Source: PNAI01 sp964575715
Lineage (GTDB): Bacteria; Pseudomonadota; Alphaproteobacteria; Rhizobiales; Xanthobacteraceae
Length of the DNA stretch: 34,157 nucleotides
Direction: 5' to 3'
Assembly: GCA_964575715.1 (NCBI GenBank)
Contig: CAZNSG010000241.1
Location: 1-34,157 of the forward strand
Every line of letters begins with the position of its first letter. Position 1 is the stretch's first letter. Positions 23,198 to 32,627 of the stretch are shown piece by piece. A program made the translations under genes and the position numbers. Under the pieces are notes generated by a model. That model was not told the origin of the DNA. It saw only the letters and a list, made by a program, of their open reading frames with translations, and did not search any database.

Positions 23198-24073
23198 TTA
23201 GGCCGCCTTCGGCGGCGCGCCGAGGGTTTCCTTAAAGAACGTAATGCTGCGCTCCCATGCCAGATCGGCGGCGGCCTTGTTGTAGCGCGCGGCGCCGGTA
23301 TCGTTGCTGAAGGCGTGCTGGGTGCCGGGATAAACGTACTTGGTATATTTCTTGTTGTTGGCCTTGAGCGCGTCCTCGTAGGCCGCGATGCCTGCGTTCA
23401 CGCCGTCGTCGTTCCCGGCATAGTGCAGCAGCAGCGGCGCCTTGATGGCGGGCACCTGGGCTGCGGGAACCTGCCGCCCGTAATAAGCGACGCCGGCGTC
23501 GAGCTCCGGGCTCGACACTGCGAGCCGGTTGACCATCAGCCCGCCGAAGCAGAAACCGACCGCGCCGACTTTGCCGGCCGATTCCGGATGGTTTTTAAGG
23601 AACGCCACCGCAGAAACAAGCGCGACCACGGCGTCGTCCTGGTTCAGCTTGGGATGCAGATCGCGCGCCGCGTCTTCGCTCGCAGGCGTGCCGCCGACCA
23701 ATGAGAGCAGATCGGCTGCATAGGCAAGAAAACCTTCGACGGCAAATCGCCGCGCGACGTCTTCGAGGTGCGGATTGAGTCCGCGGTTCTCGTGGATTAC
23801 CAGCACGACCGGGCGTTTGCCCTTGGCCTTGGCGCGCGCCAGGTAGCCGTTGATCTTGCCCTTGGGCGAGTCGTAGGCGAGGCGCTCGGTCACGAGGCGC
23901 GCGTCGTTGTCAGCGATGATCGCGGCCTGGGCGTAATTGTTCTGCAAGAGCGGCAGTAGCGCCGCGCCGGCGGCGGCGGAGCCTGCCAACACGGTGAGGC
24001 GATCGAGAAACTCGCGGCGGCTCATGCCGCCGTGGGTGAAGCGGTCGTAGAGATTGATGATGCGCTGGTCCAT
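23198..24073 (-). CDS. Dienelactone hydrolase family protein, Tat-exported
   Basis: 291 residues. N-terminal twin-arginine motif MSRREFLDRL followed by a hydrophobic stretch (VLAGSAAAGAALLPLL), then the alpha/beta hydrolase domain. The catalytic triad of dienelactone hydrolases is visible: Cys in GAVGFCFGGL, Asp in YAGNDDGVN and His in PGTQHAFSN; the VIHENRGLN motif is also typical. The ATG at 24073 (MDQRIINLYDRF) has GGGAG 6 nt upstream; a longer frame to 24127 exists but lacks support. Export implies action on an external lactone or ester. It lies between two TRAP operons, so it may process a compound that is then imported. Confidence 0.88.
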   Translation of the reverse strand: MDQRIINLYDRFTHGGMSRREFLDRLTVLAGSAAAGAALLPLLQNNYAQAAIIADNDARLVTERLAYDSPKGKINGYLARAKAKGKRPVVLVIHENRGLNPHLEDVARRFAVEGFLAYAADLLSLVGGTPASEDAARDLHPKLNQDDAVVALVSAVAFLKNHPESAGKVGAVGFCFGGLMVNRLAVSSPELDAGVAYYGRQVPAAQVPAIKAPLLLHYAGNDDGVNAGIAAYEDALKANNKKYTKYVYPGTQHAFSNDTGAARYNKAAADLAWERSITFFKETLGAPPKAA

Positions 24074-24220
24074 GAGGTGCTCCCGATAGCAATCGATATC
24101 AGGCATCATAACACCGGCGGCGCGCACGTATTCTCAAAAAGCGCGCGATTCGAACAGGAGCCGGTGAGGTAATGTGTAACCGCTGGGCTCTATTCAGCGT
24201 CCGCTCCGGGGCCAGCGCGA

Positions 24221-24252
24221 TTGACATAAGTCTGATTGTTTACAGGGCAAAC
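24221..24252 (+). promoter_or_regulatory. Weak promoter candidate for TRAP operon 2
   Basis: A perfect -35 word TTGACA begins near 24222, but the sequence 17 nt downstream is not a good -10. It lies in the 297-bp gap between the divergent hydrolase and TRAP genes. Nothing else recognisable was found there apart from an imperfect ACAA-GGGC/GCCC-TTGT hairpin near 24260. Confidence 0.25.
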
Positions 24253-24370
24253 AGCCTGACAATTGGGCAGAGGCCCTTGTATGGCGTGGCAATCCTGTAA
24301 CAATGCTCATCCAGGCGAATTGGCCCGCCGCTTGCTTCGCGAGCTGAGGTAGTCAAACGGGAGGATTGTC

Positions 24371-25456
24371 ATGCGACGTCGTGAATTCACAAAATTAGCG
24401 GTTGCAGGTGCGATCGGCACCATCGCAGCCCCAGCGGTAGTCCGCGCGCAAGCGACATACAGTTGGAAAATGACGAGTTTCTACGGGCCCAATGCCGCTT
24501 TCTATTCGACCGGGCCGGGGAGCGCGAAGGATCTGGTCCGCCGCATCGAGGAGATGTCGGGCGGGCGCATCAAGATCCAGTTCTACGGCGCGGGCGAGCT
24601 GATCCCGGCGGCCGAGGGTTTCGACGCGGTGTCCTCCGGCACGGTCGAGATGAACTATGCCAATGCCTATTTCTGGACGGGCAAGAGCTTCGCCGCGCAA
24701 TATTTTACCGCGGTGCCATTCGGCCTCAACTTCCAAGGCTTCAATGGCTGGTATTACGATGGCGGCGGCTCCCAGCTTTGGAGCGAGGTCTACGACCGGT
24801 TTAATCTGGTGCCAATTCTATGCGGCAACACCGGCGTGCAGATGACCGGCTGGTTCCGCAAGGAGATCAAGACCGTCGACGACCTCAAAGGTATCAAGAT
24901 GCGCATTCCGGGTCTCGCCGGGCGCGTCTACAAGGAGCTTGGCGTTGACTCGCGGCTGATCGCACCGGGTGAGATATTCCCGAACCTCGAGCGCGGCGTG
25001 ATCGACGCGGCCGAGTTCGTGGGGCCCTATCTCGACCGCCAGCTTGGTCTGCACAAGGTCGCGAAGTACTATTATACGACCGGCTGGCACGAAATGGCGA
25101 CCGCGAGCGAGCTCATCATCAACAAGGGGAAATGGGCGAGCCTTCCGGCTGATCTTAAGGCCATAATCGAGAACGCCTGCGCGGCCTGCAACGTGATCAG
25201 CGAGGCGTGGTGCCAGAAGAACAACGCCGAGGCGATGGAGGACTTGGTCAAGAACCACGGCATCATCGCGCAGCCGCTGCCCGATCCGGTGGTGAAGGCG
25301 TTGCGCGAAGCGACCAACAAGATTCTTGCCGAGGCGGTGGCGCGCGATCCGGTGACCAAGAAGGTCCATGACTCCTATATGGCTTACAAGGTCAAGTACG
25401 ATGCCTGGGCCGACCTGAGCGAGTTGGTCTACCACACCAAGATCCGCAAGGCCTAA
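24371..25456 (+). CDS. TakP-like TRAP substrate-binding protein for 2-oxo acids
   Basis: 361 residues. Tat signal MRRREFTKLAVAGAIGTIAAPAVVRAQA. The mature protein closely follows the pattern of Rhodobacter TakP, a 2-oxo-acid binder: GNTGVQMTGWFRKEIKTV, KGIKMRIPGLAGRV, the IAPGEIFPNLERGVIDAAEF region, VGPYLDRQLGLHKVAKYYY and TGWHEM. The Arg in KMR is the expected carboxylate clamp. In TakP the sequence is ATEWVGP, here AAEFVGP, so Phe replaces a Trp beside the ligand. The ATG has GGGAGG 6 nt upstream. First gene of a three-gene operon. Confidence 0.9.
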   Translation: MRRREFTKLAVAGAIGTIAAPAVVRAQATYSWKMTSFYGPNAAFYSTGPGSAKDLVRRIEEMSGGRIKIQFYGAGELIPAAEGFDAVSSGTVEMNYANAYFWTGKSFAAQYFTAVPFGLNFQGFNGWYYDGGGSQLWSEVYDRFNLVPILCGNTGVQMTGWFRKEIKTVDDLKGIKMRIPGLAGRVYKELGVDSRLIAPGEIFPNLERGVIDAAEFVGPYLDRQLGLHKVAKYYYTTGWHEMATASELIINKGKWASLPADLKAIIENACAACNVISEAWCQKNNAEAMEDLVKNHGIIAQPLPDPVVKALREATNKILAEAVARDPVTKKVHDSYMAYKVKYDAWADLSELVYHTKIRKA

Positions 25457-25459
25457 CGG

Positions 25460-25963
25460 ATGGCTGCAGCGCAAAAGCTTGCCGGCGGGATCGATCAATT
25501 CATCGATCTCGTCGGCCGCGCCACCGCGTGGCTTGCGCTCGGACTCGCGCTCGTCATGGGCTCGAATGTGCTGTTGCGCTATGGCTTTTCCATCGGCTCG
25601 ATCTGGATGCAGGAGCTGGAATGGCACATCATGGTGCCGATCTGCGTCTTCGGGATGTCCTACGCGCTGCGCCACGGCGAACATGTGCGCGTCGACGTGC
25701 TGTTCCAATATTTCAGCGCGCGCGACAAGCTCATGGTTGAGCTCATCACGGCGATTGTCGCCATGCTGCTGTCAGTCATCGTGATCTGGTTGTGCATCCC
25801 GTATGTATGGCAGTCGTGGAGCATCGGAGAAGGCACGGCAAATCCCGGCGGCATCGAGCAACGCTATATCGTCAAATCGCTGATTCCGATCGGTTTTGTG
25901 CTGTTCTTCGCGCAGTCGCTGTCCGAGACGATCAAGAGTTATCTCGCCTGGCGGAGCGCTTGA
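25460..25963 (+). CDS. TRAP transporter small permease (DctQ family)
   Basis: 167 residues of normal DctQ length. Four hydrophobic spans, including ATAWLALGLALVMGSNVLLRY, WHIMVPICVFGMSYALRHGEHVRVDVL (the conserved HVRVD motif) and ELITAIVAMLLSVIVIWLCI. It begins 3 nt after the TakP-like stop, and its TGA overlaps the dctM start (TGATG). Confidence 0.9.
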   Translation: MAAAQKLAGGIDQFIDLVGRATAWLALGLALVMGSNVLLRYGFSIGSIWMQELEWHIMVPICVFGMSYALRHGEHVRVDVLFQYFSARDKLMVELITAIVAMLLSVIVIWLCIPYVWQSWSIGEGTANPGGIEQRYIVKSLIPIGFVLFFAQSLSETIKSYLAWRSA

Positions 25964-27288
25964 TGTTTTCGTTCGAAATTCTCGCGATTCTGATGCTGGT
26001 GTCATTCTTCGTCTTGCTGATGGCGGGGATTCCTGTCGCGTTGACATTAGCAATTTCGGGATTCGTCTTCGGCTTTCTCGGCTTCGGAACGCTGCTGTTC
26101 AATCTGCTGCCGCTCCGGTTGTTTGGCGTGGTGACGAATTCCACGCTGCTGGCAATTCCGCTGTTTGTGTTCATGGGCATGATGCTGGAGCGATCGCGGC
26201 TCGCCGAAGATCTGATGGATGTCATCGGCCATGCTGCGGGCGCCCTGCGCGGAGGCTTGGGAATCGGCATCGTTTTGGTCGGTGTATTGATGGGCGCGAC
26301 CACTGGGATCGTCGGCGCCACGGTCGTCACCCTTGGCCTGCTGACGCTGCCGGGCATGCTGCGCCGGGGGTATGACAAGGGTCTTGCCTGCGGCGTGATC
26401 TGCGCCTCCGGCACGCTCGGGCAGATCATTCCGCCAAGCCTCATCCTGATCCTGCTCGCCGACATCATGAATGAGTCGGTCGGCACGCTGTTCGCCGCGG
26501 CGATGATTCCTGGGCTCATGCTGGCCGGCATCTATGTCATCTACATCCTCATTCTTGGGATTGTGCGGCCAGAACTTGTGCCGGCGATTCCAGCGGACGA
26601 GCGCGCGCTGGTGTCGCGCGCGGATCTCGCGGGCAAGCTTTTGAAGGTGGTGGCGCCGCCGGTCGGTCTTGTCGGCGCCGTGCTCGGTTCGATTATCGCC
26701 GGTATTGCTGCGCCATCGGAGGCGGCATCCATGGGAGCGCTCGGCTCACTCCTGATCACCGCAGTGACCGGCCGGCTGTCATGGAAGGTTTTGCGCGAAA
26801 CCTGCCAATCCACGATCAAGATCACCGCAATGATGATGTTCATCCTGATGTGCGCGCAAGTGTTCGCGCTCGCCTTCCGCGGACTGCAGGGCGAGAAGCT
26901 GGTTCAGGACTTCTTTGTCTTCCTGCCGGGTGGCATCTGGGCGGACATCTGGTTTTTGATGTTTATCATCTTCATTCTTGGATTCTTCATCGAATGGATT
27001 GAAATTTCCTACATCGCGGTCCCGCTGTTCCTGCCGGTGTTCATCGCAGCTGGCGTGGACATGGTGTGGCTTGCCACGCTGATCTGCGTGAATTTGCAGA
27101 CATCGTTCCTCACGCCGCCGTTTGGCTGGGCGCTGTTTTTCCTGCGCGGCGTGGCGCCGCCGGAGATCACGACCGGAGACATCTACCGCGGCATCATTCC
27201 ATTCGTCGGGATGCAGCTTTTGGCGCTGGTGCTGGTGTTCGCTTTCCCCAGTCTCGCGACCTGGCTGCCAAGAGCGATCGGCTGGTAG
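25963..27288 (+). CDS. TRAP transporter large permease (DctM family)
   Basis: 441 residues, standard DctM length. Motifs: AIPLFVFMGMMLERSRLAEDL, GATTGIVGATVVTLGLL, GVICASGTLGQIIPPSLILILL and GIAAPSEAASMGALGSLLI. The ATG at 25963 (MFSFEILAILM) is preferred because it is coupled to the stop of the small permease by TGATG; a longer frame upstream overlaps that gene. Sodium-coupled uptake of the ligand held by the TakP-like protein is the family role. Confidence 0.92.
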   Translation: MFSFEILAILMLVSFFVLLMAGIPVALTLAISGFVFGFLGFGTLLFNLLPLRLFGVVTNSTLLAIPLFVFMGMMLERSRLAEDLMDVIGHAAGALRGGLGIGIVLVGVLMGATTGIVGATVVTLGLLTLPGMLRRGYDKGLACGVICASGTLGQIIPPSLILILLADIMNESVGTLFAAAMIPGLMLAGIYVIYILILGIVRPELVPAIPADERALVSRADLAGKLLKVVAPPVGLVGAVLGSIIAGIAAPSEAASMGALGSLLITAVTGRLSWKVLRETCQSTIKITAMMMFILMCAQVFALAFRGLQGEKLVQDFFVFLPGGIWADIWFLMFIIFILGFFIEWIEISYIAVPLFLPVFIAAGVDMVWLATLICVNLQTSFLTPPFGWALFFLRGVAPPEITTGDIYRGIIPFVGMQLLALVLVFAFPSLATWLPRAIGW

Positions 27289-27354
27289 GCCGCCACCCGA
27301 TCGCGGCGAGTGTGCTTCGTTGTCTTGATCAACAAAGTATTGGCCTACAAAAAA

Positions 27355-27376
27355 GGGCGCGGTTCGCACCGCGCCC
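27355..27376. terminator. Bidirectional terminator between TRAP operon 2 and groEL
   Basis: GGGCGCGGT (27355-27363) / ACCGCGCCC (27368-27376), loop TCGC. On the minus strand the stem is followed at once by six T, a strong terminator for groEL. On the plus strand TTCGCGTTTGTTTT follows, so it can also serve the TRAP operon. Confidence 0.88.
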
Positions 27377-27403
27377 TTCGCGTTTGTTTTGGCGAGGACG
27401 GCT

Positions 27404-29044
<1,641 letters not shown>

Positions 29045-29076
29045 TGCACTTCACTCCGTTGAGTTATTTCCTCGAT

Positions 29077-29187
29077 CCTCATCCTGAGGAGCGGGCGAAG
29101 CCCGCGTCTCGAAGGATGAGGCCCGTGATTCATTTTACTACCCTCGTCCTTCGAGACGGCCGCTGCGCGGCCTCCTCAGGACGAGGA
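29077..29187. repeat. REP pair inside the groES-groEL intergenic gap
   Basis: CCTCATCCTGAGGAGCGGGC facing GTCTCGAAGGATGAGG, then CCTCGTCCTTCGAGACG facing CTCCTCAGGACGAGG with inner GGCCGCTGCGCGGCC. It occupies most of the 150 bp between the two chaperonin genes and is transcribed with them. Confidence 0.88.
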
Positions 29188-29194
29188 GATGGCC

Positions 29195-29491
29195 TCAAGC
29201 GACGATGCCCATGATGTCGGACTCCTTCATGATCAGGAGGTCCTCGCCGTCAAGCTTGACCTCGGTGCCCGACCATTTGCCGAACAGCACGCGATCGCCG
29301 GTCTTGACATCGATCGGGATGATCTTGCCGTTCTCGTCGCGGCCGCCTGGGCCGACGGCGACAATCTCGCCCTGCGAGGGTTTTTCCTTGACGGTGTCGG
29401 GAATGATGATGCCGCCGGAGGATTTTTCCTCGGCGTCGATGCGTTTGACGACCACGCGGTCGTGCAGCGGGCGAAATTTCATCTTGGCCAT
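29195..29491 (-). CDS. groES: Co-chaperonin GroES (Hsp10)
   Basis: 98 residues. MKFRPLHDRVVVKRIDAEEKSSGGIIIPDTVKEKP contains the mobile loop (SGGIIIPDT) that docks on GroEL; GDRVLFGKWSGTEVKLDGEDLLIMKESDIMGI is the usual C-terminal part. GAGGA lies before the ATG at 29491. First gene of the operon controlled by the CIRCE element at 29559-29585. Confidence 0.98.
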   Translation of the reverse strand: MAKMKFRPLHDRVVVKRIDAEEKSSGGIIIPDTVKEKPSQGEIVAVGPGGRDENGKIIPIDVKTGDRVLFGKWSGTEVKLDGEDLLIMKESDIMGIVA

Positions 29492-29558
29492 GGGGGATCC
29501 TCTTCAGCGCGCCTGGGCGCAGGGGTTTGCAAACGAAAAACGTCGATATAACAAGTAA

Positions 29559-29585
29559 TTAGCACTCAATCGAGTTGAGTGCCAA
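29559..29585 (-). promoter_or_regulatory. CIRCE operator of groESL (HrcA site)
   Basis: TTAGCACTC, 9 nt, GAGTGCCAA: the CIRCE consensus TTAGCACTC-N9-GAGTGCTAA with one mismatch. It is 67 bp upstream of groES, as expected for HrcA repression relieved by heat. On the minus strand TTGGCA at its upstream edge and CTAATT at 17-nt spacing could be the -35 and -10, placing the operator over the promoter. Confidence 0.93.
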
Positions 29586-29721
29586 CATTCAAATATGGGG
29601 TTGGGGGCGGCCTGTCAAGCGGGCAGAATGCGTGCTGGCAAAGTTCTGGGACTTTACGAGGCCAGAGCAAAATCGTGTGAGAAAAATGGGCTAGAATGAT
29701 CAGCAATGATCGAGGGCAGCG

Positions 29722-30876
29722 ATGGACGCGCGCGTTGCGGAAAAAACCAGATCGAAGCCGACGCGTGACGCGCCGCTGATCATCCGCCGCGTGGATGTGA
29801 TTCCGGTCGCGCTGCCGCTGAAAAAACCGATGGCGATGGCGGGCATCACCATCGCCCATGCCCATAACATTGTGGTGCGGGTCGAGGCGGCCGACGGCAC
29901 ATTGGGCTGGGGGGAGGCGGCCTCCGCGCCAACCATGACCGGCGATACGCTCGGCGGGCTGGTCGCGGCGGTGCGCGATCATCTCAGCCCCCTGCTGGTC
30001 GGTAAGGACGCCTGGGCCAGGCCGGCGCTCTGCCGCGGCATGCGTTCAGCGTTGATGGGAAACACCGGCGCGCATTCGGCGGTCGAGATGGCGCTGTTCG
30101 ATCTTGCCGGACGCGCCGCCGGGAAGCCGCTGATCGAGATGATCGGCGGAGCAAAGCGCGGCCAAGTCGCGCCGATGTGGCTGCTCGGAAATCCGACGCC
30201 GCAGGCGGACATCGCCGAGGCGCACGCCAAGGAAGCGGAAGGATTTCATTTCTTCAAGCTCAAGATCGGCAGCAAGCCGATTGAGCAGGAGATCGCGACA
30301 ACGCTTGCGTTGCGCGCTGCTCTGGGGCCGGCGGTGCCGCTGTGCGCCGACGCCAATTGCGGGCTTAACCTCGCCGATGCGCGCCGTTATGTCACCGAGA
30401 CGCGCGCCGCCGGATTGATGTTCGTCGAGCAGCCGCTGCCGCCCGATGAACTCGATGAACTCGCGATTTTGGCGAAAAATTCATCTGTGCCCATTGGGGC
30501 GGACGAAGCGATTCATTCGATCGCCGATCTCGAACGGCAGGCGAGTTGCGGCGTCGGTGGCGTCTCGCTCAAGCTCATCAAGCTCGGCGGCATCGCCGCG
30601 GCGCTCGATGCGGCGGCCCGCTGCCGGCAACTAAAGCTCGCGGTCAACATTGCCGCCAAGATTGCCGAGTCGAGCATCGCTTCGGCCGCAGCCGTGCATC
30701 TGGCTTGCGCCGTTCCGGACATCGATTGGGGCGTGAGCCTCACCCATTTCTATCTTGCCGAGGACATCGTGCGGCACCCGTTGCCGCTGGGCGATGGCAT
30801 GGTCGCGTTGCCGGTGGGGCCGGGGCTCGGGGTCGAGGTGGACGAGACGGCGGTTGAGCGGCTGCGCGTAGATTGA
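29722..30876 (+). CDS. Enolase-superfamily enzyme, muconate-lactonizing subgroup
   Basis: 384 residues. N-terminal capping domain, then the barrel with the subgroup residues in order: KxK in HFFKLKIGS (about 178-182), the metal ligands Asp in CADANCGL (about 209), Glu in MFVEQPLP (about 234) and Asp in IGADEAIHS (about 259), and the second Lys in VSLKLIKLGGI (about 283). Relatives include muconate and chloromuconate cycloisomerases, o-succinylbenzoate synthase and dipeptide epimerases; the substrate cannot be told from sequence alone. GAGGG lies upstream of the ATG. It is divergent from groES and stands alone. Confidence 0.85.
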   Translation: MDARVAEKTRSKPTRDAPLIIRRVDVIPVALPLKKPMAMAGITIAHAHNIVVRVEAADGTLGWGEAASAPTMTGDTLGGLVAAVRDHLSPLLVGKDAWARPALCRGMRSALMGNTGAHSAVEMALFDLAGRAAGKPLIEMIGGAKRGQVAPMWLLGNPTPQADIAEAHAKEAEGFHFFKLKIGSKPIEQEIATTLALRAALGPAVPLCADANCGLNLADARRYVTETRAAGLMFVEQPLPPDELDELAILAKNSSVPIGADEAIHSIADLERQASCGVGGVSLKLIKLGGIAAALDAAARCRQLKLAVNIAAKIAESSIASAAAVHLACAVPDIDWGVSLTHFYLAEDIVRHPLPLGDGMVALPVGPGLGVEVDETAVERLRVD

Positions 30877-30950
30877 CGGGGCGCAATCTTCATCTTGCAC
30901 TCGGCGCTGCAACCTCGCACAGTCAAATTTAAATCAACGGGAGGCCATAA

Positions 30951-31454
30951 ATGCGTTGTCTTCGCTTAACCTGCTTATTTGCCGCGCTGGCGGCGGGAGG
31001 ATTTGCGCTCTCGGCCTGCGGCACGGCGGGGATCGAATCGCCCTTCGGGCCGCTGCCGGGACTTGGGCCAAGTGCGCCGGCTGAGACTCCCGCCCGCTAT
31101 ACGCCGGAGGAAATCGTCGGCCGCTGGGGGGTGGCCTCATACCAAAAAGATAGCGATCGCGCGCGCACGGAAGCCGCCGCGCGGCGGCAATGCGCAAAGG
31201 CCTACACCATCGTCAAGGGACCCGGCGGCGGCGTGATGATGCACCTGGTCGATCAGCGCGAGGCGCAGGAGCTGCGGCTGAAAGGTTCGCCCGACGGCAA
31301 GACCTTCATAGGGCCGGCGGGCGAAGCCGGCGGCATTTTGGACCGCGAAAGCGTCTCCTTCGACGGGCGCGTGCTGACCCTGCGCTTTGTCGATCAGTCT
31401 GTTGCGAGCCGCTTGGGCACCATGGTCTATGTGCGCTGCGGGCCAAGGGCGTAG
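30951..31454 (+). CDS. Predicted lipoprotein
   Basis: 167 residues. Signal peptide with lipobox: MRCLRLTCLFAALAAGGFALSAC, lipidated Cys at residue 23. A Pro-rich linker follows (FGPLPGLGPSAPAETPA), then a compact domain with EEIVGRWGVASYQKDSDRAR and two Cys (RRQC and VYVRC) that could pair. GGGAGG lies upstream of the ATG. The domain looks like a small beta-barrel (the GRW opening recalls protease-inhibitor AprI proteins), but I do not recognise the family. Confidence 0.75.
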   Translation: MRCLRLTCLFAALAAGGFALSACGTAGIESPFGPLPGLGPSAPAETPARYTPEEIVGRWGVASYQKDSDRARTEAAARRQCAKAYTIVKGPGGGVMMHLVDQREAQELRLKGSPDGKTFIGPAGEAGGILDRESVSFDGRVLTLRFVDQSVASRLGTMVYVRCGPRA

Positions 31455-31808
31455 TACCACCACTTCTAACTTCTAATTTGTCATTCCGGCCGGGCCGCAT
31501 TGGCGGATAGAGCTTGTGGATAATTTGAGTTATAAGTAGCGCGTTTACGCGTGTCTTCAACGCGCTACGGCGAACCCCATTAACTTACAAATGGACTGCC
31601 GCGCTGGGTTTCGCCGCGCTCAATCCATTCTTGGGCTTCACCTTTATTTTGAAACGCGTTACACTTGCCCTGACAGTCGAACCGTATCGCAGAGGCCACA
31701 TATAAACTGCAATGTTGCTGAAATGAAATGTTGCAGGGCGTGTGTTGCGCTGAATTGCGATAACAGAGCGCCACTTATATCGTACGCGTGATCGAGGGAT
31801 ATTTGTAC
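31455..31808. other. Intergenic region between lipoprotein and DUF2147 genes
   Basis: A lone half of the GTCATTCCGG repeat is at 31480-31500. TAGCGCGTT (31537-31545) and AACGCGCTA (31559-31567) form a perfect 9-bp inverted repeat with a 13-nt loop. The rest is AT-richer and holds no gene I can support. Confidence 0.5.
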
Positions 31809-32240
31809 ATGTCTAAATTTCTTTGCTTGCTTGCCTGCGTCATGGCACTGACCGCTTTCGATCCGGCAAACGCGTCCGACCCGAGCGGCACCTGGCTGGT
31901 CCAGAATGGCGTTGCGAAGGTGCGTATCGGCTCGTGCGGCGACGGTATTTGCGGTTGGGTGATTTGGCTTACGGAGCCGATCGACCAAGAGACCGGAAAG
32001 CCGCTGACCGACAAACTCAACGCCTTTCCGGAAAGGCGCAACCGTCCGGTCCTCGGTGTCCCGGTTGTTCTCGGAATGACGCGAAAAGGCGGGGACAACA
32101 AGTGGTGGGGCCGCATGTACAACCCCGAAGACGGCAACACCTACACCGGCACCATCGAAGTCCTCGATCCCTCGCAGCTTAATGTCAATGCTTGCATTGG
32201 CGGCGATTGCCAAGCGGAAATCTGGACCCGAAGCAACTAG
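31809..32240 (+). CDS. DUF2147 family exported protein
   Basis: 143 residues. Signal peptide MSKFLCLLACVMALTAFDPANA, then a single DUF2147 domain: GTWLVQNGVAKVRIGSCGDG, CGWVIWLTEP, DQETGKPLTDKLN, GVPVVLGM, WWGRMYNPEDGNTYTGTIEV. Members are periplasmic beta-sheet proteins of unknown function. The ATG at 31809 gives a proper signal peptide, while the GTG 21 nt upstream adds a polar extension; GAGGG lies 10 nt before the ATG. Confidence 0.85.
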   Translation: MSKFLCLLACVMALTAFDPANASDPSGTWLVQNGVAKVRIGSCGDGICGWVIWLTEPIDQETGKPLTDKLNAFPERRNRPVLGVPVVLGMTRKGGDNKWWGRMYNPEDGNTYTGTIEVLDPSQLNVNACIGGDCQAEIWTRSN

Positions 32241-32305
32241 CGCCGAAGAAAATTTCTTTCCGGCTAATACCAACTCTCGCATCGGTCATTCCGGCCGAGC
32301 CGCGC

Positions 32306-32369
32306 CCCAAGTCGGCCTTGGCCGACTTGGGCTCTTTTCAAATCCGATCTCGGGTAAACCCGAGATCGG
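32306..32369 (-). repeat. Twin-hairpin nested cassette, copy C1
   Basis: CCCAAGTCGGCC / GGCCGACTTGGG (32306-32331, loop TT), a 12-nt spacer CTCTTTTCAAAT, then CCGATCTCGGGT / ACCCGAGATCGG (32344-32369, loop AA). Flanks are GAGCCGCG on the left and TGCGGCGAGAGC on the right, a GCCGC/GCGGC apex. Confidence 0.85.
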
Positions 32370-32503
32370 TGCGGCGAGAGCCGGAATCCATAAACTCCTT
32401 CGGTAATTATGGATTCCGGGTTCGCCATGCCTTCGCACTCTTGACCGCCGAAGTCCGCCTTCGGACGAAGGCGGTTCGGGCGGAGTTTACCATCGGGCCG
32501 GCC

Positions 32504-32567
32504 ACCGATCTCGGGTTTACCCGAGATCGGCGTTATGAGAGCGCAAGTCGGCTAAAGCCGACTTGCG
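32504..32567 (+). repeat. Twin-hairpin nested cassette, copy C2
   Basis: CCGATCTCGGGT / ACCCGAGATCGG (32505-32530, loop TT), 11-nt spacer CGTTATGAGAG, then CGCAAGTCGGCT / AGCCGACTTGCG (32542-32567, loop AA). Flanks CCGGCCA and TGGCCGG are complementary, so it sits in the apex of a CCGGCCA/TGGCCGG palindrome. Both arms are nearly identical to copy B. Confidence 0.85.
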
Positions 32568-32627
32568 TGGCCGGACCCGTTGGGCGGACGCCCCGCAATG
32601 ACAAGCCAAAAATTTTGCAGGTTGGAA

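Larger units (their letters stand above)
32285..32602. repeat. GTCATTCCGG-type REP with two nested cassettes
   Basis: Outer ends GTCATTCCGG (32285) and CCCCGCAATGAC (to 32602); central pair CCGGAATCCATAA / TTATGGATTCCGG (about 32381-32419). Compared with the plain copy at 6880-6978 it carries two twin-hairpin cassettes (32306-32369 and 32504-32567) and a CCGCCTTCG/CGAAGGCGG palindrome (32455-32474). It fills the gap between the DUF2147 gene and the convergent tlpA. Confidence 0.85.

Noticed and set aside
31580..31774. 64-codon minus-strand frame with several Cys between the lipoprotein and DUF2147 genes
   Set aside because: No clear ribosome binding site or family match; could be a remnant, but not enough support to list.
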